Below, piece after piece: positions 24,084 through 33,608 of a stretch of 64,000 nt of DNA; position 1 is the first letter of the stretch, and every line of letters begins with the position of its first letter. The translations under genes were made by a program, and so were the position numbers. Below the pieces are notes generated by a model that saw only the letters and a program-made list of their open reading frames with translations, was not told the DNA's origin and searched no databases. Location: positions 62,001 through 126,000 of the forward strand of contig JAFLVC010000001.1 of assembly GCA_022508505.1 (NCBI GenBank), in the 5' to 3' direction. The DNA is from Clostridiales bacterium. GTDB taxonomy: Bacteria > Bacillota > Clostridia > Christensenellales > Pumilibacteraceae.

Positions 24084-25010
24084 ATGTTTATCAGCTCATC
24101 TTACTATGACGGCGTAACGCTTTCGAGCGTACACCTCGGCATCTTCTTCGCGCTTCTCGGCGTTATCGTTCTCACCGCAATCGGCGTAAACGTCGTGCCG
24201 CGCATTGTGCACAAATGGGAGATAGAATACAAAACGCGCGACCTCACTTACGGCGCGGTATGTCTCGCGCTCTCGTATGCGCTGTCTTGGATAGGAATAA
24301 GTATGCCGCTCGGCGGAACCATAACAATCGCCGCCTTGACGCCCGTGTTCATTTATTGCTATTACTTCGGATTCCGCAAGGGAATAGTTATGGCGACGGC
24401 GTATATGCTTTTGCAGTTCACTCAAAAAATCTACATCGTGCACCCATTATCTGCGTTTTTCGACTACATACTTCCGTACTTTTCGCTGTGCGTGGTCGGA
24501 CTGTTCCGCTATAAGTCCGAAAAATACTCGGCGTTCGTCAAACGCAACAAGGAAAGCCGCGACGGCGCAAAGGGCAACGTGCGCTATTGGGCGTACACCG
24601 TCGGCGGGCATTGGGGCATCTTTGTCGGCGCGGCGGTTCACATGGTCATTCGTTATGCGTCGAGCGTCATTTCGGGCGTTATCTGCTGGGACTATTGGGG
24701 CTATGAGGCGGCGTCCACTGCGTATAAATTGACGTTCAGTCTCGGCTACAATTCAGTTCTTTTGATAGACAGCGCGATAGCGATTTTTGCGACGCTCCTG
24801 CTTCTTTCGTCGCGCACGTTCAACTCGTTTATGACGACGGCGTTTTCGGGTAAAAACAGAAAGTCCGCCGGAGCGTACGGCGAGGGCAGTGCGGAAGCGG
24901 TTGCCGCGGCGGACGGTTCGGTCGAAACGGAGACGCCGACTGCGGTGCCGTCGAACGCAGAAGCCGAAGCGGAGCAGGCGGCGGTCGAAACGGCGGTGGA
25001 CGGCGATTAG
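24084..25010 (+). CDS. thiT: ThiT-like thiamine ECF-transporter substrate subunit
   Basis: A 308-residue membrane protein with the ThiT core: helix-rich region from about residue 50 with LTYGAVCLALSYALS, the thiamine-site-like stretch MPLGGTITIAALTPVFIYCYYFGFRKG (in two parts at about 72-98), LLQFTQKIYIVHPLSAFFDYILPY and GHWGIFVGAAVHMVIR. ThiT binds thiamine and pairs with a shared EcfAA'T energising module, which is not encoded in this window. It is longer than usual (about 190-200) because of an extra N-terminal helix, an insertion and an Ala/Glu-rich tail (about 265-308). The ATG at 24084 follows GGGGG; the TPP riboswitch upstream confirms the substrate. Confidence 0.92.
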   Translation: MFISSSYYDGVTLSSVHLGIFFALLGVIVLTAIGVNVVPRIVHKWEIEYKTRDLTYGAVCLALSYALSWIGISMPLGGTITIAALTPVFIYCYYFGFRKGIVMATAYMLLQFTQKIYIVHPLSAFFDYILPYFSLCVVGLFRYKSEKYSAFVKRNKESRDGAKGNVRYWAYTVGGHWGIFVGAAVHMVIRYASSVISGVICWDYWGYEAASTAYKLTFSLGYNSVLLIDSAIAIFATLLLLSSRTFNSFMTTAFSGKNRKSAGAYGEGSAEAVAAADGSVETETPTAVPSNAEAEAEQAAVETAVDGD

Positions 25011-25037
25011 CGAGCTTTATTTCCGCAAAAACACACA

Positions 25038-25075
25038 ATACGGGCGGCAAAACGGACGCACGCCCGTATTTTTTG
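25038..25075 (+). terminator. Terminator after thiT
   Basis: AATACGGGCG (25038-25047) pairs with CGCCCGTATT (25061-25070), followed by TTTTG. Confidence 0.85.
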
Positions 25076-25141
25076 TATAAAAAAACGCGTAAATGACGGG
25101 AATTTAGCAGAAAAAACGAAAACTAAACTGAAAATAAAGTC

Positions 25142-25171
25142 TTGACAGCGTGTATGAAAATGTGGTATTAT
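25142..25171 (+). promoter_or_regulatory. Promoter of the J-domain gene
   Basis: TTGACA (25142-25147), 18 bases, TATTAT (25166-25171). No CIRCE heat-shock operator is seen. Confidence 0.75.
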
Positions 25172-25234
25172 TTGATGAGTATATTTGCTTACTCGCAATG
25201 GCAAATTTATTAGGTCTACGGCATCGAGGAAATT

Positions 25235-26941
25235 ATGAAGGATTACTATAAGATTCTCAATGTAAGCAAGACGGCGACCGACGACGAAATAAAGCGGAGC
25301 TATCGCGTTCTTGCAAAGAAATACCACCCCGACGTCAATCCCGGCAACAAACAGGCCGCGGAGATCTTTGCCGATATCAACGAGGCGCACGACACGCTTT
25401 CCGATCCGCAAAAGCGCGCCGAGTACGACCGCAAGGTTCAGGAAGCGAACGCGCCCAAGCCCTCGCCCGAGGACATCATGGCTCGCCAGCGTGCGGCGGC
25501 ACAGGCGGCGGCGCGTCAGGCTGCGGCGGCACGTCAAGCTGCGGCGGCGCGTCAGGCTGCGGCACAGGCGGCGGCTCGTCAGGCGACCGCTATGCATCGC
25601 GGCGATCCGCTGACTATGGCGCAGCGCGTCGCGGCGGCGGCGAGAGCACAGGCGCAAGCGCAGGCTCAGGCGCAGGTTTCGGCGATAGAAAAACAGGCGT
25701 ACGACCTCGGCTATACCCGCGGCAAGGCGGACGTCAAGATTGAGCTCGACCGCGAAATATCCGCGCTCAAAAGCGACAACCGTGCGCTCAACGCCAAAAT
25801 TTCGGTGCTCGAAAGTAAGCTTGCCGAAGCGGAGAGCGACAGGAGCGAGCTCGAGCAGGAGCTGTTTAACCGCGACCGCGAGATGAGCGATACCAAAAAG
25901 GACCAGAGCGAGATAGAGGAAGAGCTGTTTAACCGCGACCGCGAGCTCACGCTTGCAAAGGCGAAGATCGATGACCTTCAGCGCCAGATCGAAAGCGCGC
26001 GCGCTCAGGCGACCGGCGCGGCGGCGCAGGCGGGCGAACAGGCTTCGGCGGAGATAGAACAACTCAAAAACACGATTGAAGAATACAAGGAGCGCTGTCA
26101 AAAGCTCGAGCAGGAGCGCAATCAAGCAGAGCTCAAGAGTCAGGCGCAGCTCGACTTGCAGCAGGACAAGCGCCGCGCTCTCCAAGACCAAATCGATTTT
26201 CTCTCGCGCCGCGTGGAAGAGCTTTCCAACGAAAACGACGAGCTCAAGGCCGAGGTCGAGCAGTGGCAGCAGTACGTCAAGAGCGAGGATTTTATCTCGG
26301 ATGCGGAGCGCAGGCTTCAAGAATGGGAAGTCAAGCAGCGCGCCGACAGAAAGCTCGCAAAAGCGACGCATTACGGCGCGCTCGGCGTTTTGATCTGGGC
26401 GACCGACGAGGAAATTCGGGACGCGTACAACAAGCTCGTCAAGCGCCTCGGCAGCAAGGACGATGCGGCGAGCGCCGAACGGCTCAACCGCATAAACGAG
26501 GCGTATTCCGTGCTTTCGGACGAAGCGAAGCGCAGCGAATACAACGGCACGATAGGCATTACCGAAGAGCGAATAAAAGACGAGCGCAAGCTCATCGAGG
26601 AATTTCAAAACATCGAGGCGGAGTACAACGCGCGGCTTGACGACAAGGAATTCTGGGAACATTTCGACGAGCTCATGCTCGACGCGGAAGAGGGCGACGC
26701 CGATTCGCAGAACGAGCTCGGCGAGATATACTACTACGGCGACGGCGTGGAACGCGACATCGACCAGGCGGCATATTGGTTCAAGGAAGGCGCCAAGCAA
26801 AAGCACCCGACCGCCATGTACCATCTCGGTCTGTGCTTTATAAACGGCGAGGGCGTGGAAAGAAACGAAACGACCGGCATGGGCTTCATTCGCCAGGCCG
26901 CCAAGCTCGGGTGCAAGGAAGCCATGAACTTTAAAGAATAG
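25235..26941 (+). CDS. Double J-domain protein with coiled coil and Sel1 repeats
   Basis: A 568-residue protein. Residues 1-68 are a canonical J-domain ([25 protein letters not shown] at about 32-34), expected to stimulate an Hsp70. Residues 85-150 are Ala/Arg/Gln repeats ([10 protein letters not shown] units). Residues 150-370 form a long Glu/Lys/Gln coiled coil containing a duplicated ELFNRDRE segment. Residues about 377-440 ([37 protein letters not shown]) form a second J-like domain in which HPD is replaced by RLG, so it should not activate Hsp70. Residues about 480-568 hold two Sel1-type repeats ([20 protein letters not shown] and [16 protein letters not shown]). It has none of DnaJ's zinc finger or substrate domains. 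It likely scaffolds a chaperone on a specific complex. Monocistronic. Confidence 0.9.
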   Translation: MKDYYKILNVSKTATDDEIKRSYRVLAKKYHPDVNPGNKQAAEIFADINEAHDTLSDPQKRAEYDRKVQEANAPKPSPEDIMARQRAAAQAAARQAAAARQAAAARQAAAQAAARQATAMHRGDPLTMAQRVAAAARAQAQAQAQAQVSAIEKQAYDLGYTRGKADVKIELDREISALKSDNRALNAKISVLESKLAEAESDRSELEQELFNRDREMSDTKKDQSEIEEELFNRDRELTLAKAKIDDLQRQIESARAQATGAAAQAGEQASAEIEQLKNTIEEYKERCQKLEQERNQAELKSQAQLDLQQDKRRALQDQIDFLSRRVEELSNENDELKAEVEQWQQYVKSEDFISDAERRLQEWEVKQRADRKLAKATHYGALGVLIWATDEEIRDAYNKLVKRLGSKDDAASAERLNRINEAYSVLSDEAKRSEYNGTIGITEERIKDERKLIEEFQNIEAEYNARLDDKEFWEHFDELMLDAEEGDADSQNELGEIYYYGDGVERDIDQAAYWFKEGAKQKHPTAMYHLGLCFINGEGVERNETTGMGFIRQAAKLGCKEAMNFKE

Positions 26942-26955
26942 GACGGAGCGGAGCG

Positions 26956-27013
26956 CCGCTGATGCGGCTAAGATAAGAGATAAGAAATAAGAGATAATAG
27001 ATAATAATTATTG
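26956..27013 (+). repeat. Family C tract after the J-domain gene
   Basis: gccgctgatgcggctaagat followed by agagataagaaataagagat-type copies and an AT-rich tail that leads directly into the terminator. Confidence 0.7.
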
Positions 27014-27042
27014 AAGCGCCGATTTAAGAGTCGGCGCTTTTT
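27014..27042 (+). terminator. Terminator after the J-domain gene
   Basis: AAGCGCCGA (27014-27022) pairs with TCGGCGCTT (27031-27039), followed by TTT. Confidence 0.85.
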
Positions 27043-27050
27043 CCATATAT

Positions 27051-27453
27051 AAGGCTCCCCTTGAATTTAGGGGAGCTGGCTGCCGCTTGCGGCAGACTGA
27101 GGGACTGTTCAGGCTCCCCTTAATAAGGGGAGCTGTCGGCGACGAAGTAGCCGACTGAGGGGATGTGAAAACAGATCCTTCGACTTCGCTTGCGCTCCGC
27201 TCAGGATGACATAATAGGCGTGCGCACTTCTTTACGACACTTCTATTCAATGTGGATATGGTTTTGCTGTGTCATCCTGAGCCCTGCGAAGGATCTAATA
27301 AGCGCATAGTGCGGCGCAAGCGCCTGGATCCCTCGGCGATGCTCGGGATGATGGCAGTTGGAGTGTGTCGTTTCGAAATGAGCGTGCTTTTCCCCACCAG
27401 GCTCCCCTTAATAAGGGGAGCTGTCGCCTTTAGGCGACCGAGGGGATGTGAAA
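27051..27453. repeat. Dense cluster of family A and B repeats
   Basis: Family B copies: 27051-27113, 27114-27172 and 27400-27453, all plus-sense, with second stems ctgccgcttgcggcag, gtcggc...gccgac and gtcgcctttaggcgac. Family A copies: 27173-27213 (minus), 27269-27299 (plus) and 27327-27355 (minus). No gene is present between the J-domain gene and the BspA-like promoter. Confidence 0.8.
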
Positions 27454-27520
27454 TCTTCCCTAAAACCCCGCCCAATGAGGGTGGTTTTATATATAAATTG
27501 ACGCATACGCATGCGATAGC

Positions 27521-27549
27521 TTGACACTGACAAATCACGGGTGTATAAT
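27521..27549 (+). promoter_or_regulatory. Promoter of the BspA-like gene
   Basis: TTGACA (27521-27526), 17 bases, TATAAT (27544-27549). Both boxes are perfect. Confidence 0.85.
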
Positions 27550-27585
27550 TTGGAAAAGAAACGGTTAGATAAAAGAGGTGACAAT

Positions 27586-30078
27586 ATGAAACGAAAAGGG
27601 TTTTTCTTATCACTGCTCTTCGCCTTGGCGCTTGCGCTTTGCGCGATAGGGCTTGCGGCGTGCGGGGACGGCGGCAGTAAGGCGCCGCACAAGCACAAGT
27701 ATTCGGACGAATGGAAAAGCAGTGCCGATGGGCATTGGCACCCTGTAACTTGCGGCCACGAAGACGCCATTGTGGTCGAGGATCACGAGTATTCCGGCGG
27801 CGTTTGCACGGTATGCCACTATGTTGCGATGGATGCGTTCTATTACGAACAAGCGCCTAACGGCAGCGTCAAGATTACCGGCTTAAAGGACAAGTCCACC
27901 ACGCGCATAAGCATTTTGGGGGCGGTCAACGAAATAGCGGCTGACGTATTTAAAGATTGCGCAATAGAGCGCGTGGACATTACAGACATTTCCGATTGGC
28001 TTAAAATAGAGTTCGGCAACGACTATTCCAATCCGTTGCGTTTGCACGGCGGACTGTACGTCAACGGCACGCTTTTGGAGGACTTAATAGTTCCGAGCGG
28101 AATAACCGAAATTAAGGAATACGCATTTTACAATTACGATATGCTAAACAGCGTGTCGATAAGCGACAGCGTGATAGCCATAAATGAGTTTGCGTTTGAA
28201 AATTGCAACGGCTTGCTTCGCGTCGAATTGGGTAGTGGTCTTACCGAGCTTAGAGCTTCGGCGCTTTCGGGATGCCGCAGGCTTGCCGAGGTGTGTAACG
28301 GCTCAAAGCTCGACTTGAGCGGGTACACGTTCGCGCAGAACGCGCTCGCCGTTTATGCGAATAAGACGGAGCCGACCGCGCTCAAAAAGAACGCAGATGG
28401 CTATACATACTACTCCAAGGGTGAGGATAGATATCTCGTCAAGTACAACGGGGAGACGTCAGCGGTCGTATTACCCGGAAGCTACGACGGCGGTAGCTAC
28501 GCCGTTCGCAGCTTCGCGTTTTATGAAAACGACAAGATAACGTCAGTCGACTTCGGCAACGGCGTTACCGCGATAGGCGAGAGCGCGTTTTACGGTTGCG
28601 CGTCTTTAAATACCGTTACGGTCGGAACAAACGTCGCGCAAATCGGCGACAATGCGTTTATGTACTGCTATGAGCTCGGCATCGTATACAACAATTCCGC
28701 GCTCGATATCGTAAAGGGCGCGGACACATTCGGAAAGATTGCGTTGTATGCGCAGCTCGTGTTTGCAAACGGTGTGCTCGACGGCTACGACTTCACAACG
28801 AGCCAAGGTGATTACGAGTTTGCCGTAAAGGACGGTAAATACTATCTCACGCGTTACAGCGGTCACGACGCAGTACTCGTGTTGCCGGACAGCATAAACG
28901 GAAACAATTACGAGATAGGAGCTTCCGCGTTCTATGGCATAGACGCAGAGCTTACAAAGGTTACCGTCTCCGACGGTGTTACCGCGATAGGCGATTATGC
29001 GTTTTATGAGCAGGCGGGGCTTGCGCAGATGACAATCGGAAAGAACGTTAAATCGATTGGGGCGTATGCGTTTTACGGAACGGCGATAACCGATATTAAA
29101 ATACCCGACAGCGTTGAGTTTATATCCGGCACGGCTTTTTACAGCTTATCTATCGCAACATATACAACGTACGGTGATGTCAAGTATATCGGTAGCTCGG
29201 CAAACCCCTATCTCATGGCGTATCTTCTCGTCGACGAGCCCTCGGGGGATATAATAACCGTTCATGAGGACGCAAAGTCAATAGCCTCGACGGCGTTTTA
29301 CAACTGCAGTGCGGAAGTCGTCATATCCGACGGTGTAGAGGAAATCGGCGCATATGCGTTTTATTCGTACAAGGCCTCGAAAATAACCGTCGGCAGCGGC
29401 GTAAAGAAAATAGACGGGTATGCTTTTTATAGCTGTAACAATATAACGAGCGTGTATATTTCGGACATCGATAATTGGTTGAATATCGAATTCGGAGGAA
29501 ATTCCGCAAATCCGTGCTGGTACACAAACAATGATACAAACCTGTACGTGGACGGTGAGCTATTTGAAAATCTCAAGGTAGAAAGAGTTACCGAAATCAA
29601 GCCGTTTGCGTTCTACCGCTGCGCATCGCTCAAGACCGTGGAAGTAGGAGACAGCGTTACGGTAATCGGCAAGTCCGCATTTGAAGACTGCTATGCTTTG
29701 GAATCCGTAAAAATCGGCAACTCTGTCAAGACTATAGGCGCCAAGGCGTTTCAATGCGGTTCCAAAAAGGACAGACATCTCATCACGCTCGTACTCGGAC
29801 ACAGCGTAGAGAAGATAGGTGAAACGGCGTTCACGCGCCAAGACAAGCTCACCGAGTTGGTGATTCCGGCAAGCGTGAAAACAATGGATTACAGCGCGTT
29901 TTCGAATTGCAGTGGGCTTACGAGCGTCGAGTTCGAGACAGTTACGGGTTGGCAGAGGAGCATGGATGCCGATTTTATAGAGGCAGTCACAGACGTTTCG
30001 TCCGACGACCTATCCGACAAAGCCACCGCAGCAAAACTTTTGACGACGGCAGGATACTACTGGCGCCGCGGACAGTGA
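27586..30078 (+). CDS. BspA-type leucine-rich-repeat lipoprotein
   Basis: An 830-residue surface lipoprotein. The ATG at 27586 follows AGAGGTG. The signal ends in the lipobox LAAC (Cys 26). Residues 32-80 hold a His/Cys-rich segment (HKHKYSDEW, DGHWHPVTCGH, GGVCTVCHY) that may bind metal. From about residue 110 to 800 the protein is made of LRR_5/BspA repeats of about 23 residues, recognisable by VTAIGESAFYGCASL, KSIGAYAFYG and VTVIGKSAFEDCYAL. Two blocks contain an inserted SDWLKIEFG...NP segment. BspA-like proteins bind host or neighbour-cell surfaces in some species, so adhesion is plausible but not shown. A shorter relative is at 50406. Confidence 0.93.
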   Translation: MKRKGFFLSLLFALALALCAIGLAACGDGGSKAPHKHKYSDEWKSSADGHWHPVTCGHEDAIVVEDHEYSGGVCTVCHYVAMDAFYYEQAPNGSVKITGLKDKSTTRISILGAVNEIAADVFKDCAIERVDITDISDWLKIEFGNDYSNPLRLHGGLYVNGTLLEDLIVPSGITEIKEYAFYNYDMLNSVSISDSVIAINEFAFENCNGLLRVELGSGLTELRASALSGCRRLAEVCNGSKLDLSGYTFAQNALAVYANKTEPTALKKNADGYTYYSKGEDRYLVKYNGETSAVVLPGSYDGGSYAVRSFAFYENDKITSVDFGNGVTAIGESAFYGCASLNTVTVGTNVAQIGDNAFMYCYELGIVYNNSALDIVKGADTFGKIALYAQLVFANGVLDGYDFTTSQGDYEFAVKDGKYYLTRYSGHDAVLVLPDSINGNNYEIGASAFYGIDAELTKVTVSDGVTAIGDYAFYEQAGLAQMTIGKNVKSIGAYAFYGTAITDIKIPDSVEFISGTAFYSLSIATYTTYGDVKYIGSSANPYLMAYLLVDEPSGDIITVHEDAKSIASTAFYNCSAEVVISDGVEEIGAYAFYSYKASKITVGSGVKKIDGYAFYSCNNITSVYISDIDNWLNIEFGGNSANPCWYTNNDTNLYVDGELFENLKVERVTEIKPFAFYRCASLKTVEVGDSVTVIGKSAFEDCYALESVKIGNSVKTIGAKAFQCGSKKDRHLITLVLGHSVEKIGETAFTRQDKLTELVIPASVKTMDYSAFSNCSGLTSVEFETVTGWQRSMDADFIEAVTDVSSDDLSDKATAAKLLTTAGYYWRRGQ

Positions 30079-30087
30079 GAACAAAAT

Positions 30088-30135
30088 AAAATAAGACAGC
30101 CCACAGCGCGTCGAGCACTGCGGGCTGTCTTATTT
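30088..30135. terminator. Bidirectional terminator between convergent genes
   Basis: AAATAAGACAGCCC pairs with GGGCTGTCTTATTT, with an inner CAG/CTG stem. The stem has A-rich and T-rich ends on both strands and separates the BspA-like gene from the ABC exporter gene that ends at 30160. Confidence 0.9.
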
Positions 30136-30159
30136 GTGAGATTTGCATTGTAATTCGCT

Positions 30160-31905
30160 CTAATGCGCGAATTGGGCGTTATACAGCTCGGCGTATGCGC
30201 CGTTCTTTTTTAGTAGCTCACTATGTGTGCCGCGCTCTATTATTTTTCCGCTGTCCATGACGAGAATGACGTCGGCGTTGACGACGGTGGACAGGCGGTG
30301 CGCGACGACGAAGCCCGTCTTTTTCTCGCCGTTTTCAGGGCGGAGCAGTCTGTCGAACGCCGCCTGCACGCGCAGCTCGGTGCGCGTGTCGATGTTGCTC
30401 GTCGCCTCGTCGAGTATCATCATGGGCGGATCGGTGAGGAATATGCGCGCTATGTTGATGAGCTGTTTTTGGCCCTGCGATATTCCGTCGCCGTCGTCGA
30501 TTACCGTGTCGTAGCCTTTGGGAAGCCTCGATATAAACCCGTCGATGTCGGCGGCTTTCGCGGCGGCTATAACTTCCTCGTCGGTCGCGTCGGGCTTGCC
30601 GTAGGCGATGTTTTCGCGCACGGTGCCCTTGAATATCCAGCTATCCTGCAGCACCATGCCGAACGCGCGGCGAACGCAGCTGCGGCTCAAGTTTTTCGCA
30701 TCCTCGCCGTCGAACGAAACGGTTCCGCCGTCGGGATCGTAAAAGCGCATGAGAAGGTTGATGAGCGTCGTCTTTCCGCAGCCCGTGCGCCCGACGATTG
30801 CGACCATGGTTCCCTTCGGCACGTCGAGGTCGAGGTTTTGAATGAGCGGCTTTTCGGGATCGTACGAGAACGACATGTCGGAAAGTTTAATGTTGCCGAC
30901 GAGCGCGACGTCCTTTCCGTTGTCGTCCTGCGGCGGCACTTCGGCAAGGTCGAGTATGCGCTTTGCGGCGGCGAGCGCCGTCTGAAACTCGGTTATGACG
31001 CTCGTTATCTCGTTGAGCGGGCGGGCGAATTGGTTTGCAAACAGAAGGAGGGTTGTGATGTCGCCTATCGTCATTTTACCGTCGATTGCAAACAGCGCTC
31101 CCATGATTGCGGCGACCGCATACACGAACGAGTTTATGAGCCGCGTCGACGGATTGACGAGCGACGAGTAGAATGTCGCCTTAAACCCGCTGACGTTGAG
31201 CGCCGCGTTGGTCTTGCCGAAGTCCTCCTCCGCTTTATTCGCATAGCCGTAGGCTGTAATAAGCGCGTGGTTTTTGATAGCCTCGTCCCCGCATTGAAAA
31301 ATCTCGCCGCGGTTTTTGGTCTGCTCGGCGAAATACTTGTGCGAGCCGCGCGCTATAAGGTATGACACTAGAAGGGAGAGCGGTGTGAGCACGGCGACGG
31401 CGAGAGCTATCCACCCGTTGATGCGAATCATGAGTACGAGCGTTCCTATAATCGTCACGACGCCCGTAAAAATCTGCGTCGAGCCCTGAACGACGCCGTC
31501 CGCTATCTGGTCTGCGTCGACCGAGATGCGCGCCGAAAGATCGCCGTGCGCCGCGCCGTCCACGTATTTGAGCGGCGCGTCGGTCATTGCCGAAAATCCG
31601 TCCCGCCGCGCGTCGCGCACGGTTAGGTATGCCGCGCGCTGAGCGCACACGTTCATCAGCCATTGGAATACGAGCACCGCCGCGATAATTCCCGCGAGGA
31701 TTATCACGTAAATAGTCATTGTCTTGAAGTCGACGTTCTTTACGCCGACGGCGCAGTTGACAGCCTCGCCGATTACGACGGGCGCAAAAAGCTGTGCCGC
31801 CGCGGCAATCACGGCGCAGACGAACGCCGCGACGACGAAAAACGCGTGCGGCTTTACGTATTTCATCAGTCGAAGGATTGTCGATTTTTCGCGGGAGTTT
31901 TTCAT
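30160..31905 (-). CDS. ABC exporter half-transporter, consensus-site subunit
   Basis: A 581-residue fused permease-ATPase. Six membrane helices occupy residues about 20-310. The ATPase has Walker A GRTGCGKTT (about 373), signature GISQGQKQL in place of LSGGQ, Walker B MMILDEATSNIDT with the catalytic Glu, and H-loop VVAHRLST with its His. It should form a heterodimer with the product of the preceding gene (31907), which starts the operon and stops 1 base before this ATG; GGGAGGAAAG is the ribosome site. Pairs of this build export drugs, lipids or peptides. The substrate cannot be told. Confidence 0.93.
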   Translation of the reverse strand: MKNSREKSTILRLMKYVKPHAFFVVAAFVCAVIAAAAQLFAPVVIGEAVNCAVGVKNVDFKTMTIYVIILAGIIAAVLVFQWLMNVCAQRAAYLTVRDARRDGFSAMTDAPLKYVDGAAHGDLSARISVDADQIADGVVQGSTQIFTGVVTIIGTLVLMIRINGWIALAVAVLTPLSLLVSYLIARGSHKYFAEQTKNRGEIFQCGDEAIKNHALITAYGYANKAEEDFGKTNAALNVSGFKATFYSSLVNPSTRLINSFVYAVAAIMGALFAIDGKMTIGDITTLLLFANQFARPLNEITSVITEFQTALAAAKRILDLAEVPPQDDNGKDVALVGNIKLSDMSFSYDPEKPLIQNLDLDVPKGTMVAIVGRTGCGKTTLINLLMRFYDPDGGTVSFDGEDAKNLSRSCVRRAFGMVLQDSWIFKGTVRENIAYGKPDATDEEVIAAAKAADIDGFISRLPKGYDTVIDDGDGISQGQKQLINIARIFLTDPPMMILDEATSNIDTRTELRVQAAFDRLLRPENGEKKTGFVVAHRLSTVVNADVILVMDSGKIIERGTHSELLKKNGAYAELYNAQFAH

Positions 31906-31906
31906 A

Positions 31907-33601
31907 TTACTTTCCTCCCTGCGAAGCGCAGAACTCCGCGTACAGCGGGCAAGTGGCTTTTAGCGTTTCGTGCGTGCCGCGCCCTACGACCTTGCCGCCG
32001 TCGAGGACGAGAATTTCGTCGCAGCCCGACACTGCGCTTATGCGCTGAGAAACATATATCTTGGCGCCAGACACCGATTTCATGGCGTCGATAAACTCGC
32101 GCTCCGTCTTGTAGTCGAGCGCCGACGTAGAGTCGTCGAATAGGTACAGAATGTTGTCGCGGCATAGAGCGCGCGCTATGTTGACGCGCTGCCGCTGCCC
32201 GCCCGATAAGTTTTTGCCGCCCGCGGCGATCCGACCGTCAAGCCCGTGCGAGGCGAGAAGCTCTTTTGCCTGTGCGAGCTCGAGCGCTTTTATTTCGCGC
32301 TCTTCGGTGACGGATTCGTCCGCTATTCGCAAATTCTTGTCGAGCGTGCCCGCAATGACCGCCGCGCGCTGCGGAACAAAACCGATACGCTTTCGCATGG
32401 CGGCGGCGCGATAGGAAGCGGCGGGCTTGCCGCAAAAATAGATTTCGCCTTCGTCGGGGGTGTAAAATCTTTCTATAAGGCTGATTATCGTAGTTTTGCC
32501 GCTGCCCGTGCCGCCGATTATTCCCAGCGTTTTGTCCTTTTCGAGGGAGAACGACACGCCGCGCACGTCGTAGTCGCCGTCGTAGGCAAAGCACACGCCC
32601 TCGAAGCGCACGACTTCGGCGGCGGTTTCGTCCACCTCGTCGAGCTCGCCGTCCTCGGGAAGCGGCGCGTCGAGAATTTCGTTCACACGCGCCGCGCAGG
32701 CGGACGAGCGCGTGAACACCGAAAATACGTTGCCGATGTTGACGATTACGAAAAACGCCTGCGTCAGATAGTTTATGAGCGCTACGAGGTTGCCCTGCGA
32801 GAGCCTGCCGCTTTCCACCTTCATTCCGCCGAACCACAGCACCGCTATTATTGCGAGGTTTACGACGGCAAAGGTCAAAGGGGTGAGGAGCGCCGAAATT
32901 CGCGCCGCGCCGATATTGGTCTTTGCGGTCTCTTCGGCGGCGGCGTTGAACTCCGCCTTGGCGGCGGACTGCTTTGAAAACGCGCGGATTACGCGCGCGC
33001 CCGACAGCGACTGCGAGGACAGCCGCGCCGTTTCGTCGAGGTTTTTCTGCGCTTTCCGTACGCGCGGGAGAGTGAGCTTGATTACGCACGTTATGACGGC
33101 GGTCAGAACTACAGTCATTGCGAGGAACATCAAAGCGAGTACGGGATCTATAATCATGCTCATCACGAACGCGCCGATCACGACGAACGGCAGGCGGAGG
33201 ACGAGCCGAAGCGTCATGTTGACAAAGCTCTGGCACCCGACGACGTCGCCCGTAAGCCGAGTGACGAGCGACGCGCCGCCGATGCGGTCGTGCGTTTCGG
33301 TGGAAAGGGAGTTGACGTGCTTAAAAGTCTCGGCGCGAAGCCGCGTTCCGAAATACAGCGCGACCTTGGACGCGAGGTATTGCCCGGTGACGGATATTAA
33401 AAACCCGCCGACAGCGAGCACGGCTATTATCGAACAATACTTGATGACATAGCCCGAGTCGCCGCGGGCTATGCCTATGTCGATGACGTTCGCAACTATT
33501 ATGGGCACCGCAAGCTCGGCAATCGCCTCGAGAAGCTTGCAAAGCGGCGCGGCAATCGCCGCCGCCGTCTTGCCTTTTATAAAACGCAAAAGCTTGAACA
33601 T
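31907..33601 (-). CDS. ABC exporter half-transporter, degenerate-site subunit
   Basis: A 564-residue permease-ATPase with six helices (about 15-300), Walker A GGTGSGKTT (about 364) and LSGGQRQR. The residue after Walker B is Asp not Glu (LYLFDDSTSALD), and the switch His is Gln (VSQRIS). This is the degenerate-site pattern of asymmetric heterodimeric exporters such as TM287/288. Start choice: a perfect promoter (TTGACA complement of 33632-33637, TATAAT complement of 33609-33614) places transcription start at the ATG at 33601 (MFKLL...), so the mRNA should be leaderless. In-frame ATGs at 33610 and 33637 lie within the promoter. Confidence 0.9.
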   Translation of the reverse strand: MFKLLRFIKGKTAAAIAAPLCKLLEAIAELAVPIIVANVIDIGIARGDSGYVIKYCSIIAVLAVGGFLISVTGQYLASKVALYFGTRLRAETFKHVNSLSTETHDRIGGASLVTRLTGDVVGCQSFVNMTLRLVLRLPFVVIGAFVMSMIIDPVLALMFLAMTVVLTAVITCVIKLTLPRVRKAQKNLDETARLSSQSLSGARVIRAFSKQSAAKAEFNAAAEETAKTNIGAARISALLTPLTFAVVNLAIIAVLWFGGMKVESGRLSQGNLVALINYLTQAFFVIVNIGNVFSVFTRSSACAARVNEILDAPLPEDGELDEVDETAAEVVRFEGVCFAYDGDYDVRGVSFSLEKDKTLGIIGGTGSGKTTIISLIERFYTPDEGEIYFCGKPAASYRAAAMRKRIGFVPQRAAVIAGTLDKNLRIADESVTEEREIKALELAQAKELLASHGLDGRIAAGGKNLSGGQRQRVNIARALCRDNILYLFDDSTSALDYKTEREFIDAMKSVSGAKIYVSQRISAVSGCDEILVLDGGKVVGRGTHETLKATCPLYAEFCASQGGK

Positions 33602-33608
33602 CTGTTTC

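Noticed and set aside
25007-26824. A 605-codon open frame on the minus strand opposite the J-domain gene
   Set aside because: The plus strand encodes clear J-domain and Sel1 motifs with promoter and ribosome site. The antisense frame is low-complexity Leu/Arg/Val and results from codon bias.
27051-27453. Possible CRISPR array in the repeat cluster
   Set aside because: Units differ in length and orientation, spacing is irregular, and repeats carry internal hairpins rather than unique spacers. No cas gene is present.
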